Assembly: GCF_015704865.1 (NCBI RefSeq)
Contig: NZ_JADQTO010000037.1
Span: 1-64,000, forward strand
Reading direction: 5' to 3'
Origin: Actinoplanes aureus
Lineage (GTDB): Bacteria; Actinomycetota; Actinomycetes; Mycobacteriales; Micromonosporaceae
Length of the DNA: 64,000 nucleotides
The position numbers and the translations under genes are program-made. Positions within the stretch are counted from its first letter, which is position 1. The number at the start of each line of letters is the position of its first letter. The notes beneath the pieces were generated by a model. The model made no database searches, was not told the DNA's origin, and saw only the letters and a program-made list of their open reading frames with translations. This document shows, one piece after another, positions 40,532-49,455 of the stretch.

Positions 40532-41716
40532 ATGGACTTCGAGACTGCGCTGGGTTCGCTCTTCTCGCCGGAGGGGCGCCTCGATCCGTACCCCGCCTAT
40601 GACGTGCTCCGCGCGCACGCGCCGATCTTCCAGGCGATCGACGGCCGCTGGTTCGTCACGACCCACGCGCTCACCAACCGGCTGCTGCGCGACTCGACCC
40701 TGCGCGTCGCCGACGCCGGCGACTACGACGGCTTCTGGCCGGACTGGCGGGAGAACCGCGGGGTCGCGTCGATCGTGCAGTCCATGTTGCAGAACAACGC
40801 GCCGGACCACACCCGGGTACGCCGCGCGGCCGCGGCCACCTTCACCGCCCGCCGGGTCGCCGCGCTGCGCGATGTCATCGCCGAGCAGTCCGCCGAACTG
40901 ATCAAGGCGATGCCGGAGCGCACCGACTTCGTGAGCGCGTTCGCGTACCCGTTGCCGATCGCCGTGATCTGCGCGCTGCTCGGCGTGCCGGACGCGGACC
41001 GGCCCTGGTTCCGGCAGCGGGCCGCGGACCTGACCGTGGTGCTGGAGCCGATCAGCACCGAGGAGGAGATGGGGCGCGCCGACGTGGCCGGCCGCGAGCT
41101 GGAGGACTACTTCATCGGCCTGGTGGCCGAGCGCCGGCGGGAGCCGCGGGAGGATCTGACCAGCGCGCTTGCCGGCGACTCCGGGCTCACCGGTGCCGAG
41201 CTGCTGGCCAACCTGGTGCTGCTGCTGGTCGCCGGGTTCGAGACCACCACCAACCTGCTCGGCACCGGCCTGCGGATCCTGCTGGACCGGCCGGAACTGG
41301 CGGACCGGCTTCGCGCCGCCCCGGAGCTCGCGCCGGCGTTCGTCGAGGAGATCCTGCGGTACGACTCGCCGGTGCAGCTGACCAGCCGGTACACCAGCGT
41401 CCCGCTGGATCTCGGCGACGGGCGACGGCTGGCCGGCGGCGCCTCGCTGAACCTGCTGCTCGGCTCCGCCAACCGGGACCCGGAACGCTATCCGGACCCG
41501 CACCGATTCGACCCGGACCGGCCGAACATCCAGCCGGTGTCGTTCGGCGGCGGCGCGCACTACTGCCTCGGCGCCCCGCTGGCCCGGCTCGAGGCGCAGG
41601 TCGCGTTCCCGCTGCTGCTGAGCATGTTGCCGCGGCTCGCGCTGGACGGCCCGCCGGTGCTGCGGGACCGCCTGGTGCTGCGCGGTTACGCCAGCCTGCC
41701 GGTGTCCACCGGATGA
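40532..41716 (+). CDS. Cytochrome P450
   Basis: This 394-residue soluble bacterial P450 has an I-helix AGFETTT (about 234-240, acid-alcohol pair replaced by Glu-Thr), ExxR in EEILRYD (Glu 273, Arg 276), and the haem loop FGGGAHYCLGAPLAR with Cys near 345. It needs a ferredoxin and reductase, neither of which is nearby. Length and motifs suggest a CYP105/107-like class, with substrate unknown. The ribosome-binding site GGGGAG is good. Confidence 0.93.
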   Translation: MDFETALGSLFSPEGRLDPYPAYDVLRAHAPIFQAIDGRWFVTTHALTNRLLRDSTLRVADAGDYDGFWPDWRENRGVASIVQSMLQNNAPDHTRVRRAAAATFTARRVAALRDVIAEQSAELIKAMPERTDFVSAFAYPLPIAVICALLGVPDADRPWFRQRAADLTVVLEPISTEEEMGRADVAGRELEDYFIGLVAERRREPREDLTSALAGDSGLTGAELLANLVLLLVAGFETTTNLLGTGLRILLDRPELADRLRAAPELAPAFVEEILRYDSPVQLTSRYTSVPLDLGDGRRLAGGASLNLLLGSANRDPERYPDPHRFDPDRPNIQPVSFGGGAHYCLGAPLARLEAQVAFPLLLSMLPRLALDGPPVLRDRLVLRGYASLPVSTG

Positions 41717-41720
41717 CCGG

Positions 41721-41993
41721 TCACGAGTCCTTGACCCGGTCGCGCTTACGCAGTACCAGGCCGATCGTGAGGGTGACGGTGCTGACCGTGAAGGCCAGGA
41801 TGTTGGGGACGACCAGCGGCCAGTCGGAGCGGGTCCAGCCGTAGGCGATCCAGAGCGCGAATCCGGGCAGCAGCAGGCCGAAGTAGCCGAGGGAGACATC
41901 GGCGGAGGACCGCTTCTTGATCATCCGGTGGATCTGGAGGACCGGGGCGAGTGCCATCACCACACCCCAGAGGGAAGCCACCACACCGAGCAT
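41721..41993 (-). CDS. SemiSWEET-type PQ-loop sugar transporter
   Basis: This 90-residue protein has three membrane helices and a PQ-loop-like segment (APVLQIHRMIKKRSSADVSL) after helix 1, as in SemiSWEET half-transporters, which dimerise to move sugars down a gradient. The following GYFGLLLPGFALWIAYGW and PNILAFTVSTVTLTIGLVL fit helices 2 and 3. It converges on the P450 gene with four bases between the stops. Confidence 0.75.
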   Translation of the reverse strand: MLGVVASLWGVVMALAPVLQIHRMIKKRSSADVSLGYFGLLLPGFALWIAYGWTRSDWPLVVPNILAFTVSTVTLTIGLVLRKRDRVKDS

Positions 41994-42138
41994 CGATCAC
42001 CTCGCGAGATTGAGGCGCTCGGCCGGGCGGGCCGCGTCGACCTGAGGTCGGGAGCGCGAACGCGACCACTGGCGATTCTACGGCGGATCCGGTGAACCCG
42101 CGGCGGCGGGACGCGAACGCCCCGCCGCCGCCCGAGGA

Positions 42139-43302
42139 TCAGCAGCGGCCGAGGTCCTGCCACTGCTCGGTCCAGCCGGGTTCCGAACCCTGTGTCCAGT
42201 ACCTGGCCTTCCACAGACGGACGCCGTCGCCGGACTTCGGCCCGGACGGGTCGCCGTACTTGCTCTTCTCGTGCTTCACGACGCTGCCGCCGGTGTAGAC
42301 GCTCCCGAACTGCCAGGCCGGCGCGCTGGAACAGTCACCAGCCGGTGGCGGGGTGGAGGACGCCGACGGTGACGGCGAGGACGGCGTCGGGTTCGTGCAC
42401 GGTCCCGACGAGGCGACCGAGTCGTGGAACGCGGTGCCCGACGACCGGTAGGAACCCGCCTGGGACGAGACCTGTCCCGGCGACAGCACCTGGTTCTTGG
42501 CGAACAGCACCCAGTCGACCTGCTCGATGTAGGTGGACAGCCCGCCGGTGTGCGTCGCGGTGTCGATGAACCAGAGGTTCCAGTTGATGGTCATTGTCTG
42601 CCGCGGGAAGTACTTGCCGCCGTGGTCACCCACCTGCACGCCGTCGATGTAGTAGACGACGTGCCCGTTGGCGACCTGGGCCACCAGGTCGTGCCAGCCG
42701 TCCAGGCTGGACCGCTGCGACGAGTGCAGGTTGTCGGCGTACCAGGGGTCGGCGCGGTACGTGTACCAGGTGGTCTGGTAGTTGATCGGCCCGGTCTCGC
42801 CCCAGCCGCCGTTCGGCAGGTACTCGGAGATGTCCAGCTCGCTGTAGGTGGGGTCCATGTCCCCGTTGAGCGGGCTGATCGTGAAGAACGTCTGGTTGAT
42901 GTGGTCGCCGTCGTTGCCGCTGACCGGTGCGTCGGTGAACCGGACCCGGCTGGCGTAGGTGCCTTCCAGGTAGCGCTTCTGGGTGGAGTAGAGCTCGGCG
43001 TGGCTGGTCCCGGCGGCGGTGCCGTCGGTGGAGGCGGTCAGCTGCATGACCTTCTGGCCGCCGGAGGTGGGGAACGTGATGGCCGACGGCGACCAGTTGG
43101 CACCCGGCACGCCGGGTCCGCCCTGGTAGCTGCGCGGGGTCCAGCCGTTGGCGTTCAGGGACGGGTCCGACGACGAGGTGTAGTGGAAGTCGTCGAAGAG
43201 GTAGCCGCAGTCGGCGGCCGAGGCTGGGCCCGATGTCAGGGCAACGGTCCCGGTGGCGACGGCCAGTATGGCCGCGCCGATCCAAGCAAATCGATGTCTC
43301 AC
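42139..43302 (-). CDS. Secreted GH16 endo-glucanase-like enzyme with C-terminal CBM5/12-like module
   Basis: This 387-residue protein has a signal peptide (WIGAAILAVATGTVALTSGPASA), a GH16 jelly-roll with the catalytic ELDISE (ExDxxE, about 155-160), a Pro/Ser/Thr linker and a C-terminal Trp-rich module (about 325-387: APAWQFGSVYTGGSVV, KARYWTQGSEPGW) typical of chitin-binding CBM5/12. GH16 enzymes cut beta-1,3/1,4-glucans or related polymers. GTG 43302 follows GGGAGGAG. It starts 37 bases after the permease gene and probably belongs to that operon. Confidence 0.85.
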   Translation of the reverse strand: MRHRFAWIGAAILAVATGTVALTSGPASAADCGYLFDDFHYTSSSDPSLNANGWTPRSYQGGPGVPGANWSPSAITFPTSGGQKVMQLTASTDGTAAGTSHAELYSTQKRYLEGTYASRVRFTDAPVSGNDGDHINQTFFTISPLNGDMDPTYSELDISEYLPNGGWGETGPINYQTTWYTYRADPWYADNLHSSQRSSLDGWHDLVAQVANGHVVYYIDGVQVGDHGGKYFPRQTMTINWNLWFIDTATHTGGLSTYIEQVDWVLFAKNQVLSPGQVSSQAGSYRSSGTAFHDSVASSGPCTNPTPSSPSPSASSTPPPAGDCSSAPAWQFGSVYTGGSVVKHEKSKYGDPSGPKSGDGVRLWKARYWTQGSEPGWTEQWQDLGRC

Positions 43303-43339
43303 GGACGGACTCCTCCCGGGGGAAGGGGACATAGGGGTG

Positions 43340-44215
43340 TTACCGGACCGCGCCGGCGGTCATCCCGGCGCGGATGTGCCTCTGGAACGCGACGTAGGCG
43401 ACGAGCACCGGCAGCATGGCGATGGTCAAGCCGGCGAACAGGCCGCTCCAGTCACTGTCGTAGCCCTGGCTGACCGACAGGGCGGCCAATCCCTGCGCCA
43501 GGACATATCGGTCCGGGTCGGGGTTCAGCACCAGCGGCAGCAGGTACTGGTTCCACAGCCCCAGAAAATTGAAGACGCCGACCGCGACCAGCCCTGGCCG
43601 GGCGAGCGGCAGCATCACGCGGAAGAACACCGCGCCGTGCGAGCACCCATCGAGGAAGGCCGCTTCCGCGACCTCGGTGGGCAGCGTGCGGAAGAAGGAA
43701 TGCAGGAAAAAGACCGTGAAGGGTACGGCGTAAGCCGTGTAAACCAGGATCAGCCCGGGGTACGTGCCGAGCAGCCCGAGTTGCCGCACCACGAAGAACA
43801 GCGGTACGAGCGCCAGGAACACCGGGAAGAACATGGCCGCGACGAAGGTGTAGTAGACGAGCCGGTTGCCCCGGAACTGGTACCGCGCTACGGCGTAGGC
43901 CACCAGTGACCCGAGCAGCATGGTCAGCAGCAGCGCCCCGCCGACCACGATCAGGCTGTTGAAGAAGTACCGCCCGATGCTGGCCGTCGTCCAAGCCCGC
44001 GCCCAGTTCTCGAACTGCGGCGAAGCCGGCGGCGACCACGGATGGTTGAGGATCTCCTCGTCCGTCTTCAGTGAGCTCATCACCGCCCAGATCAGCGGCA
44101 ACGCCGTCACCACGGCCCACGCGAGCATCGCGAGGTGCGGCAGCGGATTGGGCCGGGAGACCGGCGGAGCCGCGTCGGAGACACGAACCGGGGGACGTTG
44201 CATGAGAGCCGTCAT
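43340..44215 (-). CDS. ngcG: Carbohydrate ABC transporter permease (MalG/NgcG type)
   Basis: This 291-residue inner-membrane protein has six helices and the permease cytoplasmic loop EVAEAAFLDGCSHGAVFFRVMLPLARPGL (EAA motif). It pairs with the preceding permease to import a sugar. Its ATG overlaps that gene's stop (ATGA). The symbol rests on the NgcE-like binding protein in the same operon; no ATPase is encoded, as is usual when the shared MsiK-type ATPase serves such systems. Confidence 0.85.
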   Translation of the reverse strand: MTALMQRPPVRVSDAAPPVSRPNPLPHLAMLAWAVVTALPLIWAVMSSLKTDEEILNHPWSPPASPQFENWARAWTTASIGRYFFNSLIVVGGALLLTMLLGSLVAYAVARYQFRGNRLVYYTFVAAMFFPVFLALVPLFFVVRQLGLLGTYPGLILVYTAYAVPFTVFFLHSFFRTLPTEVAEAAFLDGCSHGAVFFRVMLPLARPGLVAVGVFNFLGLWNQYLLPLVLNPDPDRYVLAQGLAALSVSQGYDSDWSGLFAGLTIAMLPVLVAYVAFQRHIRAGMTAGAVR

Positions 44216-45105
44216 GCCATCTCCACCTGGTTGCGCCGGCCCCATCGCAGGGCGAACACCGCGAGGGTGAGCGTGGCGAAGAACAGCGCCACCCCCATCG
44301 CCGTGGCGTAACCGAACTTCCCGTACGTGAACGCGGTCCGATAGAGCGACAACCCGACCACCTCGGTCGCCCCGTCCGGCCCGCCCGGCCCGACCGTCAT
44401 GACCTGCACCAGCACGAACCCGTCGAGCGCCACGATGCCCAGGTAGACGAAGGCGACCTGCACGCTCTCCCGCACGAGCGGCAGCGTCACCCCCCGAAAC
44501 GTCGCCCACCGTCCGGCACCGTCCAGCGTCGCCGCTTCGAAGAGTTCGCGAGGGATCCCGTCGATCGCCGCGCTGAACAGCACCACGTAGAACCCGACCG
44601 ACGACCAGATGACCACCGCCATCACCGCGATCAGCGCCCATGACGGCTCGCCGAGCCAGCTCTGCGTCAGCGACGACAGCCCGGCCGCCCGCAGCCCGGA
44701 GTTGAGCAGCCCGTTGTTGGGGCTGTAGACGAACGCCCAGAGCACCCCGATGATCACCAGCGAGAGCATCTGCGGGAAGAAATAGACGATCTGGTACGCC
44801 GACGCGCCGCGTACCGGCCGGCGGCCGTTCAGCATGCTCGCCAGGAACAGCGCGATCGCGATCGTCACGACCGGTACGACCACCAGCATCACGGCGTTGT
44901 TGCGTACGGCGTCGAGGAACAGCGAGTCGCCGCCGAGGCGGGCGAAGTTGTCCGTCCCGACGAAGTGCGCCTCGCCGGCCACCCCGGTCCAGTCCGTCAG
45001 CGACAGATAGAACGCCTGGGCGTACGGCGAGAGCACGAAGACGACGTGCAGCACCAGCGCCGGCACGAGCGCGGCGAGCAGGAACCGCCACCGGCCGTGT
45101 TTCAT
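44212..45105 (-). CDS. ngcF: Sugar ABC transporter permease (MalF/NgcF type)
   Basis: This 297-residue permease has six predicted helices, FYLSLTDWTGVAGEAHFVGTDNF near the N-terminus and the EAA loop FEAATLDGAGRWATFRGVTLPLVRES. It forms the import channel with the second permease. Its start overlaps the binding-protein stop by one base (TGATG). Confidence 0.87.
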   Translation of the reverse strand: MKHGRWRFLLAALVPALVLHVVFVLSPYAQAFYLSLTDWTGVAGEAHFVGTDNFARLGGDSLFLDAVRNNAVMLVVVPVVTIAIALFLASMLNGRRPVRGASAYQIVYFFPQMLSLVIIGVLWAFVYSPNNGLLNSGLRAAGLSSLTQSWLGEPSWALIAVMAVVIWSSVGFYVVLFSAAIDGIPRELFEAATLDGAGRWATFRGVTLPLVRESVQVAFVYLGIVALDGFVLVQVMTVGPGGPDGATEVVGLSLYRTAFTYGKFGYATAMGVALFFATLTLAVFALRWGRRNQVEMA

Positions 45106-46523
45106 CAGCGGGTGTACTTGACGACGGTGGAGTCCTTCGCGAGGGCGTCGGACGCCTTCTGGATCCGGGTGGACCAGTCGGCGACGCTGATCCGCCGGTT
45201 CACCAGTTCACCCGTGGCGTCGTCGATCGCCTTCGCGAGGGGCGCGTACCACGTACGGAATCGGTAGTTGAAGGCGTCCGGACCGGCGGCCGTGACCGCG
45301 TCGCGGACCGAGCCCAGCCCACTGGAGAGCGTGAGCCCTTCGGTGGCGCCGGCCACCGCCGGCAGGGTGCTGTTGGCCTGGGCGAAGTCCTTCGCGGAGG
45401 CGAGCGAGAAGAGGATCCGCAGGTACTCCTGGCCGCCGGCGACGTTCTTCGCCTTCGCCGGGACCAGGTACGACTCGCTGCTGGCCGCCTGCACCGCGGT
45501 GACCGGCATCTTGGCGGCGGGAAGTGCGGGCACCGTGCCCAGGACCATGTCGAAACCGGCCGGGGTGACGTCCTTCTGCTCGCTCTCCAGCCACGACCCG
45601 CACGGGATGAACGCGGCCTTCTTCTGGCACCAGGCGGCCTGCGCCTCGGTGTGCGACAGCGCCTCCGAGCCGGACATCAGGTAACCCTTGCCGGCCAGTT
45701 CGGCGAACGCCTCGGCGGCCTGGGTGAGGCCCGGCTGCTTCCAGGCGTCCGGCTGCAGGTTGTCGACCGCCTTGACCAGGTCCAGGCCGCCGGCCTTGGC
45801 GGCCATGGTGAGCAGCGGGTCGTTGATGTACTCCGGGTATTTGCCCTGGTAGGTCCAGGGCGCGATGCCGGCCTTCTTGATCGTCTCGCAGAGGGCGAGC
45901 ATGTCGGCCCACGTCGTCGGGTAGATCCAGCCGCGCTCGGCGAACAGGGACTTCGAGTACCAGACGCCCCAGACCGTGTAGGTGAAGTTCAGCGCGACCG
46001 GGCTGCCGCCGAACGTGCCGTCGTCGACGACGCCGGGCAGCAGGGTGTCGCGGACCTTCTTGCCGGGCTGGTCGAAGGCCGGTGCGTCGAGCAGCTCGGC
46101 GAGATCGGTGACCTGCTTCGCGCTGACCAGGGTGGCCATGTCCAGGCGTCCGGCACCGGTGTTGTCGACGACGTCCGGTGGGTTCCCGGCGACGAAGCGG
46201 GGCTGCATCGCCTCGCCGACCTTCTGCAGTCCCTTGTGGTCGATCTTGGCTTGCGGGTACTTCTCGGTGTACTTCGCCTCGGCCTTGATCGCGTACTCGT
46301 CGCCGTACCCCCCTTTGAAGACGACCACCTCGAGGGGTGCGTCGGCCCTGACGCCCAGGGGGTTCTCGGTGCTCTTGGCGCCGCCGGTGTCAGCCGGCTC
46401 GTCACCGTCGCCGGAGTTGGTGACGCACGCTGCGAGCAGGGGCACGCCGGCAGCCGCGGCTCCGGCCGTTTTCAGCAGGCTTCGCCTGGTGGGGTACGGT
46501 CTGTGCGGGTTCTCCGGGTTCAT
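45105..46523 (-). CDS. ngcE: N-acetylglucosamine/chitobiose-type solute-binding lipoprotein (NgcE-like)
   Basis: This 472-residue lipoprotein has a twin-arginine-like leader (TRRSLLKTAGAAAAG) and lipobox LLAAC. The mature start ENPLGVRADAPLEVVVFKGG, then YGDEYA, and the segments PPDVVDNTGAGRLDM and WYSKSLFAERGW, closely follow what I remember of Streptomyces NgcE, the binding protein for GlcNAc and chitobiose. The neighbouring SIS protein and sugar kinase agree with amino-sugar use. Direct proof of ligand is not available from sequence. Confidence 0.82.
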   Translation of the reverse strand: MNPENPHRPYPTRRSLLKTAGAAAAGVPLLAACVTNSGDGDEPADTGGAKSTENPLGVRADAPLEVVVFKGGYGDEYAIKAEAKYTEKYPQAKIDHKGLQKVGEAMQPRFVAGNPPDVVDNTGAGRLDMATLVSAKQVTDLAELLDAPAFDQPGKKVRDTLLPGVVDDGTFGGSPVALNFTYTVWGVWYSKSLFAERGWIYPTTWADMLALCETIKKAGIAPWTYQGKYPEYINDPLLTMAAKAGGLDLVKAVDNLQPDAWKQPGLTQAAEAFAELAGKGYLMSGSEALSHTEAQAAWCQKKAAFIPCGSWLESEQKDVTPAGFDMVLGTVPALPAAKMPVTAVQAASSESYLVPAKAKNVAGGQEYLRILFSLASAKDFAQANSTLPAVAGATEGLTLSSGLGSVRDAVTAAGPDAFNYRFRTWYAPLAKAIDDATGELVNRRISVADWSTRIQKASDALAKDSTVVKYTR

Positions 46524-46540
46524 GTCAGTGGGCTCGCTTC

Positions 46541-47284
46541 CTATGCGGTACGCCGGATGCGCCCGGCGTACCGCGCCTCGAGTTCCGCGTTGTGTTCCTT
46601 GCCGCCGGGCACGTTGTCCGACAGATAGACCGGCGGGGTGATCCCGGCCGCGAGCAGACGGGCGACCACCTCGGTGACGATCTGCTGAGCCAGCAGCGCG
46701 GCGGTGATCGAGGAGACGGCCCCGACCGCGCCACCACCGGGCAGGGGGATCGTCGCGTCCCCGTACGGAGCTCCGTTGTCCAGCACCACGTCGGCGATGT
46801 CGCCGAGCTTGCGCCCGCTCGGGTGGCGCGAGGCGACGCCCGCCGAGTGCTCCGCCGAGGTGACCGCGACCAGCGGGTGACCGCGCTCCTTGACCAGCAG
46901 GGCCATCTCCACGACCGCCCCGTTGATGCCGGAGTTGGAGGCGATCACGAAGGCGTCGTCGGGTTTGACCGGGGCGAGCTGGTAGAGCCGGTGGGCGATC
47001 TCCGGGTTGCGTTCGACGGCCGGGTCGGCGAGCACGTCCAGGGGCTCGCCGCCGTAGAGGACGATGTCGCGCAGGGCGATCCGGTTGGTCGGGACCAGGC
47101 CGCCGGCCCGGCCGGCGATCTCCATGGCCAGCGCCTCGGAGTGCCCGCAGCCGAACGCCTGGATGACGCCGCTGTTCTTGATCGAGGCGAACAGCAGCTC
47201 GGCCGCCCGGGACTTCGCCTCCTGCTGGCCCCGGCCCACCCGGGCCACCAACTCTTCGATCTTGGATAGGTAGTCCCCGGTCAC
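46541..47284 (-). CDS. SIS-domain sugar-phosphate-binding protein
   Basis: This 247-residue protein has a SIS (sugar isomerase) domain: IQAFGCGHSEALAMEIAGRAGG (about 41-62) and FVIASNSGINGAVVEMALLVKERGHPLVAVTS. This branch resembles the UPF0309/YfiR-like SIS proteins that sit beside NgcEFG-type transporters and GlcNAc kinases. It probably acts on an N-acetylhexosamine phosphate. The GTG start has AAAGGA. It is the first gene of the leftward operon. Confidence 0.82.
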   Translation of the reverse strand: MTGDYLSKIEELVARVGRGQQEAKSRAAELLFASIKNSGVIQAFGCGHSEALAMEIAGRAGGLVPTNRIALRDIVLYGGEPLDVLADPAVERNPEIAHRLYQLAPVKPDDAFVIASNSGINGAVVEMALLVKERGHPLVAVTSAEHSAGVASRHPSGRKLGDIADVVLDNGAPYGDATIPLPGGGAVGAVSSITAALLAQQIVTEVVARLLAAGITPPVYLSDNVPGGKEHNAELEARYAGRIRRTA

Positions 47285-47363
47285 GGTGTTCCTTTCTCCG
47301 GCCGCCGCTTGCGGGTCGGCACCTCTTCCGGCAATCGGTGTGTGCCACGGCGCGTGGTCATCC

Positions 47364-47392
47364 TTTTCATCAAACGCTGTTGTCGATGAAAA
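47364..47392. promoter_or_regulatory. Inverted repeat in the spacer between the uptake operon and the kinase gene
   Basis: TTTTCATC (47364-47371) and GATGAAAA (47385-47392) are perfect inverses 13 bases apart, in an AT-rich patch between two divergent transcription units. This is the likely binding site of a sugar-responsive repressor (ROK, GntR or LacI type). I did not see a canonical DasR box (ACTGGTCTAGACCAGT). Confidence 0.55.
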
Positions 47393-47447
47393 TTACGACC
47401 ATCGAGTGAGCTAGTCAACAATGAATTTCTGTGTTTCGATCCTCGCC

Positions 47448-48374
47448 ATGAACCTCGTGGTAGGCGTCGACGCCGGCGGCACCGCCTCCCGGGCGGTGGT
47501 CGCCACAGTGGACGGCACCGTCGTGGGTCGCGGGCGGGCCGGCCCCGGCAATCCACTCGCGGCGGGACCGGCCGCTGCTCAGGCCATCGGTTCCGCCCTT
47601 CGGCAGGCGCTGTCCGGAGTGCGCCCGGAAGCCGTCGAGGCCGGGGTGCTCGGCCTGGCCGGGGATTCCGCCTGCGCCGATCCGGCGATCCGCGCGTCGC
47701 TCGGCGCCGCATGGACCGCGGCCGGCCTGACCTGCGGCTGGACCGTCGTCGGCGACGCGGTGACCGCCTTCGCCGCCGGCACCTGCGCACCGACCGGCGC
47801 GGTCCTCATCGCGGGCACCGGCGCGGTCGCCGCGGCCATCAAGGATCATGAGATCGTACGGGTGGCCGACGGTCTCGGCTGGCTACTCGGTGACGAAGGA
47901 TCCGGCCACTGGTTCGGCATCAGTGCTCTGCGCGCGGCCGTCCGCTCCTGGCCGTCACCGTTCGCCGCGGTGGTCGCCGCCCACGCCGGCGTCGGCGGCC
48001 GCGACCAGCTGATCCATTGGGCGCAGCGGCTGCCGCACGCCCGCATCGCCGCGCTCGCCCCGATCGTCTGCGCCCAGGCCCGGACCGGCGACCCGGAAGC
48101 CGCCGCGATCGTCGCCGACGCCGTCCGCAAGCTCACCGCCACCCTGGACAGCCTCGGCGCGGACGGCCCGGTGGTCCTGGCCGGTGGCCTGCTCACTTCT
48201 TCGGACTCCCCGGTCCGCGACGGTCTGCTCGCGGTCCTCGACGCCCGTGGCACCACGGTCCTGATCAGCCGTGACCCGGCCGCGGCCGCCGCCTGGCTGG
48301 CCGCACGCACCCGGCCCGGAGTCCCGTCACCGGCCGACCTGCACCGCGCTCTGCTCGGCGCCCCGGGCGGGTGA
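47448..48374 (+). CDS. N-acetylglucosamine kinase (BadF/BadG/BcrA/BcrD ATPase family)
   Basis: This 308-residue sugar kinase of the ASKHA fold has VGVDAGGTASRAVVATVDG (phosphate 1 loop, residues 4-22), VVGDAVTAFAAGTC (phosphate 2), LIAGTGAVAAAI (adenosine/glucose region) and GWLLGDEGSGHWFGISAL, which is typical of GlcNAc kinase. It diverges from the uptake operon and would phosphorylate the imported amino sugar. Confidence 0.86.
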   Translation: MNLVVGVDAGGTASRAVVATVDGTVVGRGRAGPGNPLAAGPAAAQAIGSALRQALSGVRPEAVEAGVLGLAGDSACADPAIRASLGAAWTAAGLTCGWTVVGDAVTAFAAGTCAPTGAVLIAGTGAVAAAIKDHEIVRVADGLGWLLGDEGSGHWFGISALRAAVRSWPSPFAAVVAAHAGVGGRDQLIHWAQRLPHARIAALAPIVCAQARTGDPEAAAIVADAVRKLTATLDSLGADGPVVLAGGLLTSSDSPVRDGLLAVLDARGTTVLISRDPAAAAAWLAARTRPGVPSPADLHRALLGAPGG

Positions 48375-48568
48375 CCGCAGCGCGTCGTATCCGGCTGCCG
48401 CGCCTCACGGCGTTCCGGGTCGTCGCGGCTCATCAGCCGGACGGCCCGGAACGAGTAGTACGTCATCGCGGAGGCGAACGAGGCGACGGCGAACCAGGCA
48501 ACCGCCGGTTCCCATGCCAGTACCCCGTCCGCGAGCAGAACGCACACCGGGACAGTGCGCATGACCAT
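48375..48568 (-). other. Possible small membrane-protein reading frame
   Basis: From ATG 48568 a frame encodes MVMRTVPVCVLLADGVLAW, EPAVAWFAVASFASAMTYYSF and RAVRLMSRDDPERRE, with coding-like third positions for about 55 codons. It then runs on without a stop into the antisense of the kinase gene. It may be a small one- or two-helix protein whose end is broken, or chance. There is no ribosome-binding site. Confidence 0.25.
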
Positions 48569-48621
48569 CCCGGTGTGTGTCCGCTGACCTGACCTACCGC
48601 GTCAATCGGACGCGGGACCGC

Positions 48622-49311
48622 TCAGTTGAGCCCCTTGGCGTCGATGTCGAACTCCACGACCTGGGACTTGTCCTTGTTCCACTTGGCCACCCGGTGCATG
48701 AGGTACGCGAAGGTGGTACCCGGCTCCCACACGATCGTGGTCCGCCCCTTCGCCCCGCCCGACGCCTTCGTGCTGATCCGCAGCTTGGCGCCGAGCACCT
48801 CGGCCTCGATGTCGGAGGCCTTGGTGCCGGACGCGGCGAACGACTCGGCGACCTTGGCCTCCACCACGACCCAGATCGTCGAGACGATCCGGCCGTCGCG
48901 ACCCTCCTGTGCGAGGAACTTGCGGGCCGCGGTGGCCTCGTTGTTCACCATGTTCAACAGCGGACCCTCGTCGATCATGAACTTGGCCAGCTTCAGCTTC
49001 GCGGTCTTCGCCCTCTCGTACGAGAAGGTCGCGGCCGTCTCGGCGCTCGCCACGAAGTACTTCAGCCCGCCGTTGACCTCGACGTCCGCCTTGGCCTGCC
49101 GGGACCAGTCGATGTCCGCGGTGGTGACGTAGCGGACCCGGCCCTTCAGGTCCGACCGGTCGACGTGGTGGAAGACGTTGAGGCTGGCCTTCGTGCCCAG
49201 CGGGTCCTCCTTCTCGCCGTACGAGCACATCAGTACGTCCTCGGCCTTGTCCCGGAAGTACCGCTCGCCGCCGTAGACGAAGGTGTGCTTGGCGACTCGT
49301 GACTCGGGCAT
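48622..49311 (-). CDS. Hypothetical protein
   Basis: This 229-residue soluble protein is of unknown family. It is rich in Lys and Glu with alternating strands (KHTFVYGGERYFRDKAEDVLMCSYG, SDLKGRVRYVTTADIDWSRQAKADVEVNGGL in pieces), has one cysteine, and lacks a signal peptide or membrane segment. The ATG at 49311 follows a G/A-rich stretch. It diverges from the SARP-like regulator gene with a 144-bp spacer, so that regulator may control it. Confidence 0.7.
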   Translation of the reverse strand: MPESRVAKHTFVYGGERYFRDKAEDVLMCSYGEKEDPLGTKASLNVFHHVDRSDLKGRVRYVTTADIDWSRQAKADVEVNGGLKYFVASAETAATFSYERAKTAKLKLAKFMIDEGPLLNMVNNEATAARKFLAQEGRDGRIVSTIWVVVEAKVAESFAASGTKASDIEAEVLGAKLRISTKASGGAKGRTTIVWEPGTTFAYLMHRVAKWNKDKSQVVEFDIDAKGLN

Positions 49312-49455
49312 GTTTCTTTCCCCCCTGTTCGGCGGATTGTTCCGCTGGGGCCCAGCTTCGTGAGCCGCCGTTAGCCGTCCGCTAGCCACGAAGCCGTCAG
49401 TCCGCTACGCGACTGCGCGGTTGTTCCCGGTCCCGTCCAGGCCCCAGATGGGGGA

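Noticed and set aside
47285-47447. DasR-type operator for the amino-sugar operon
   Set aside because: Only a partial CTAGTC is present; the full 16-bp DasR box is not seen.
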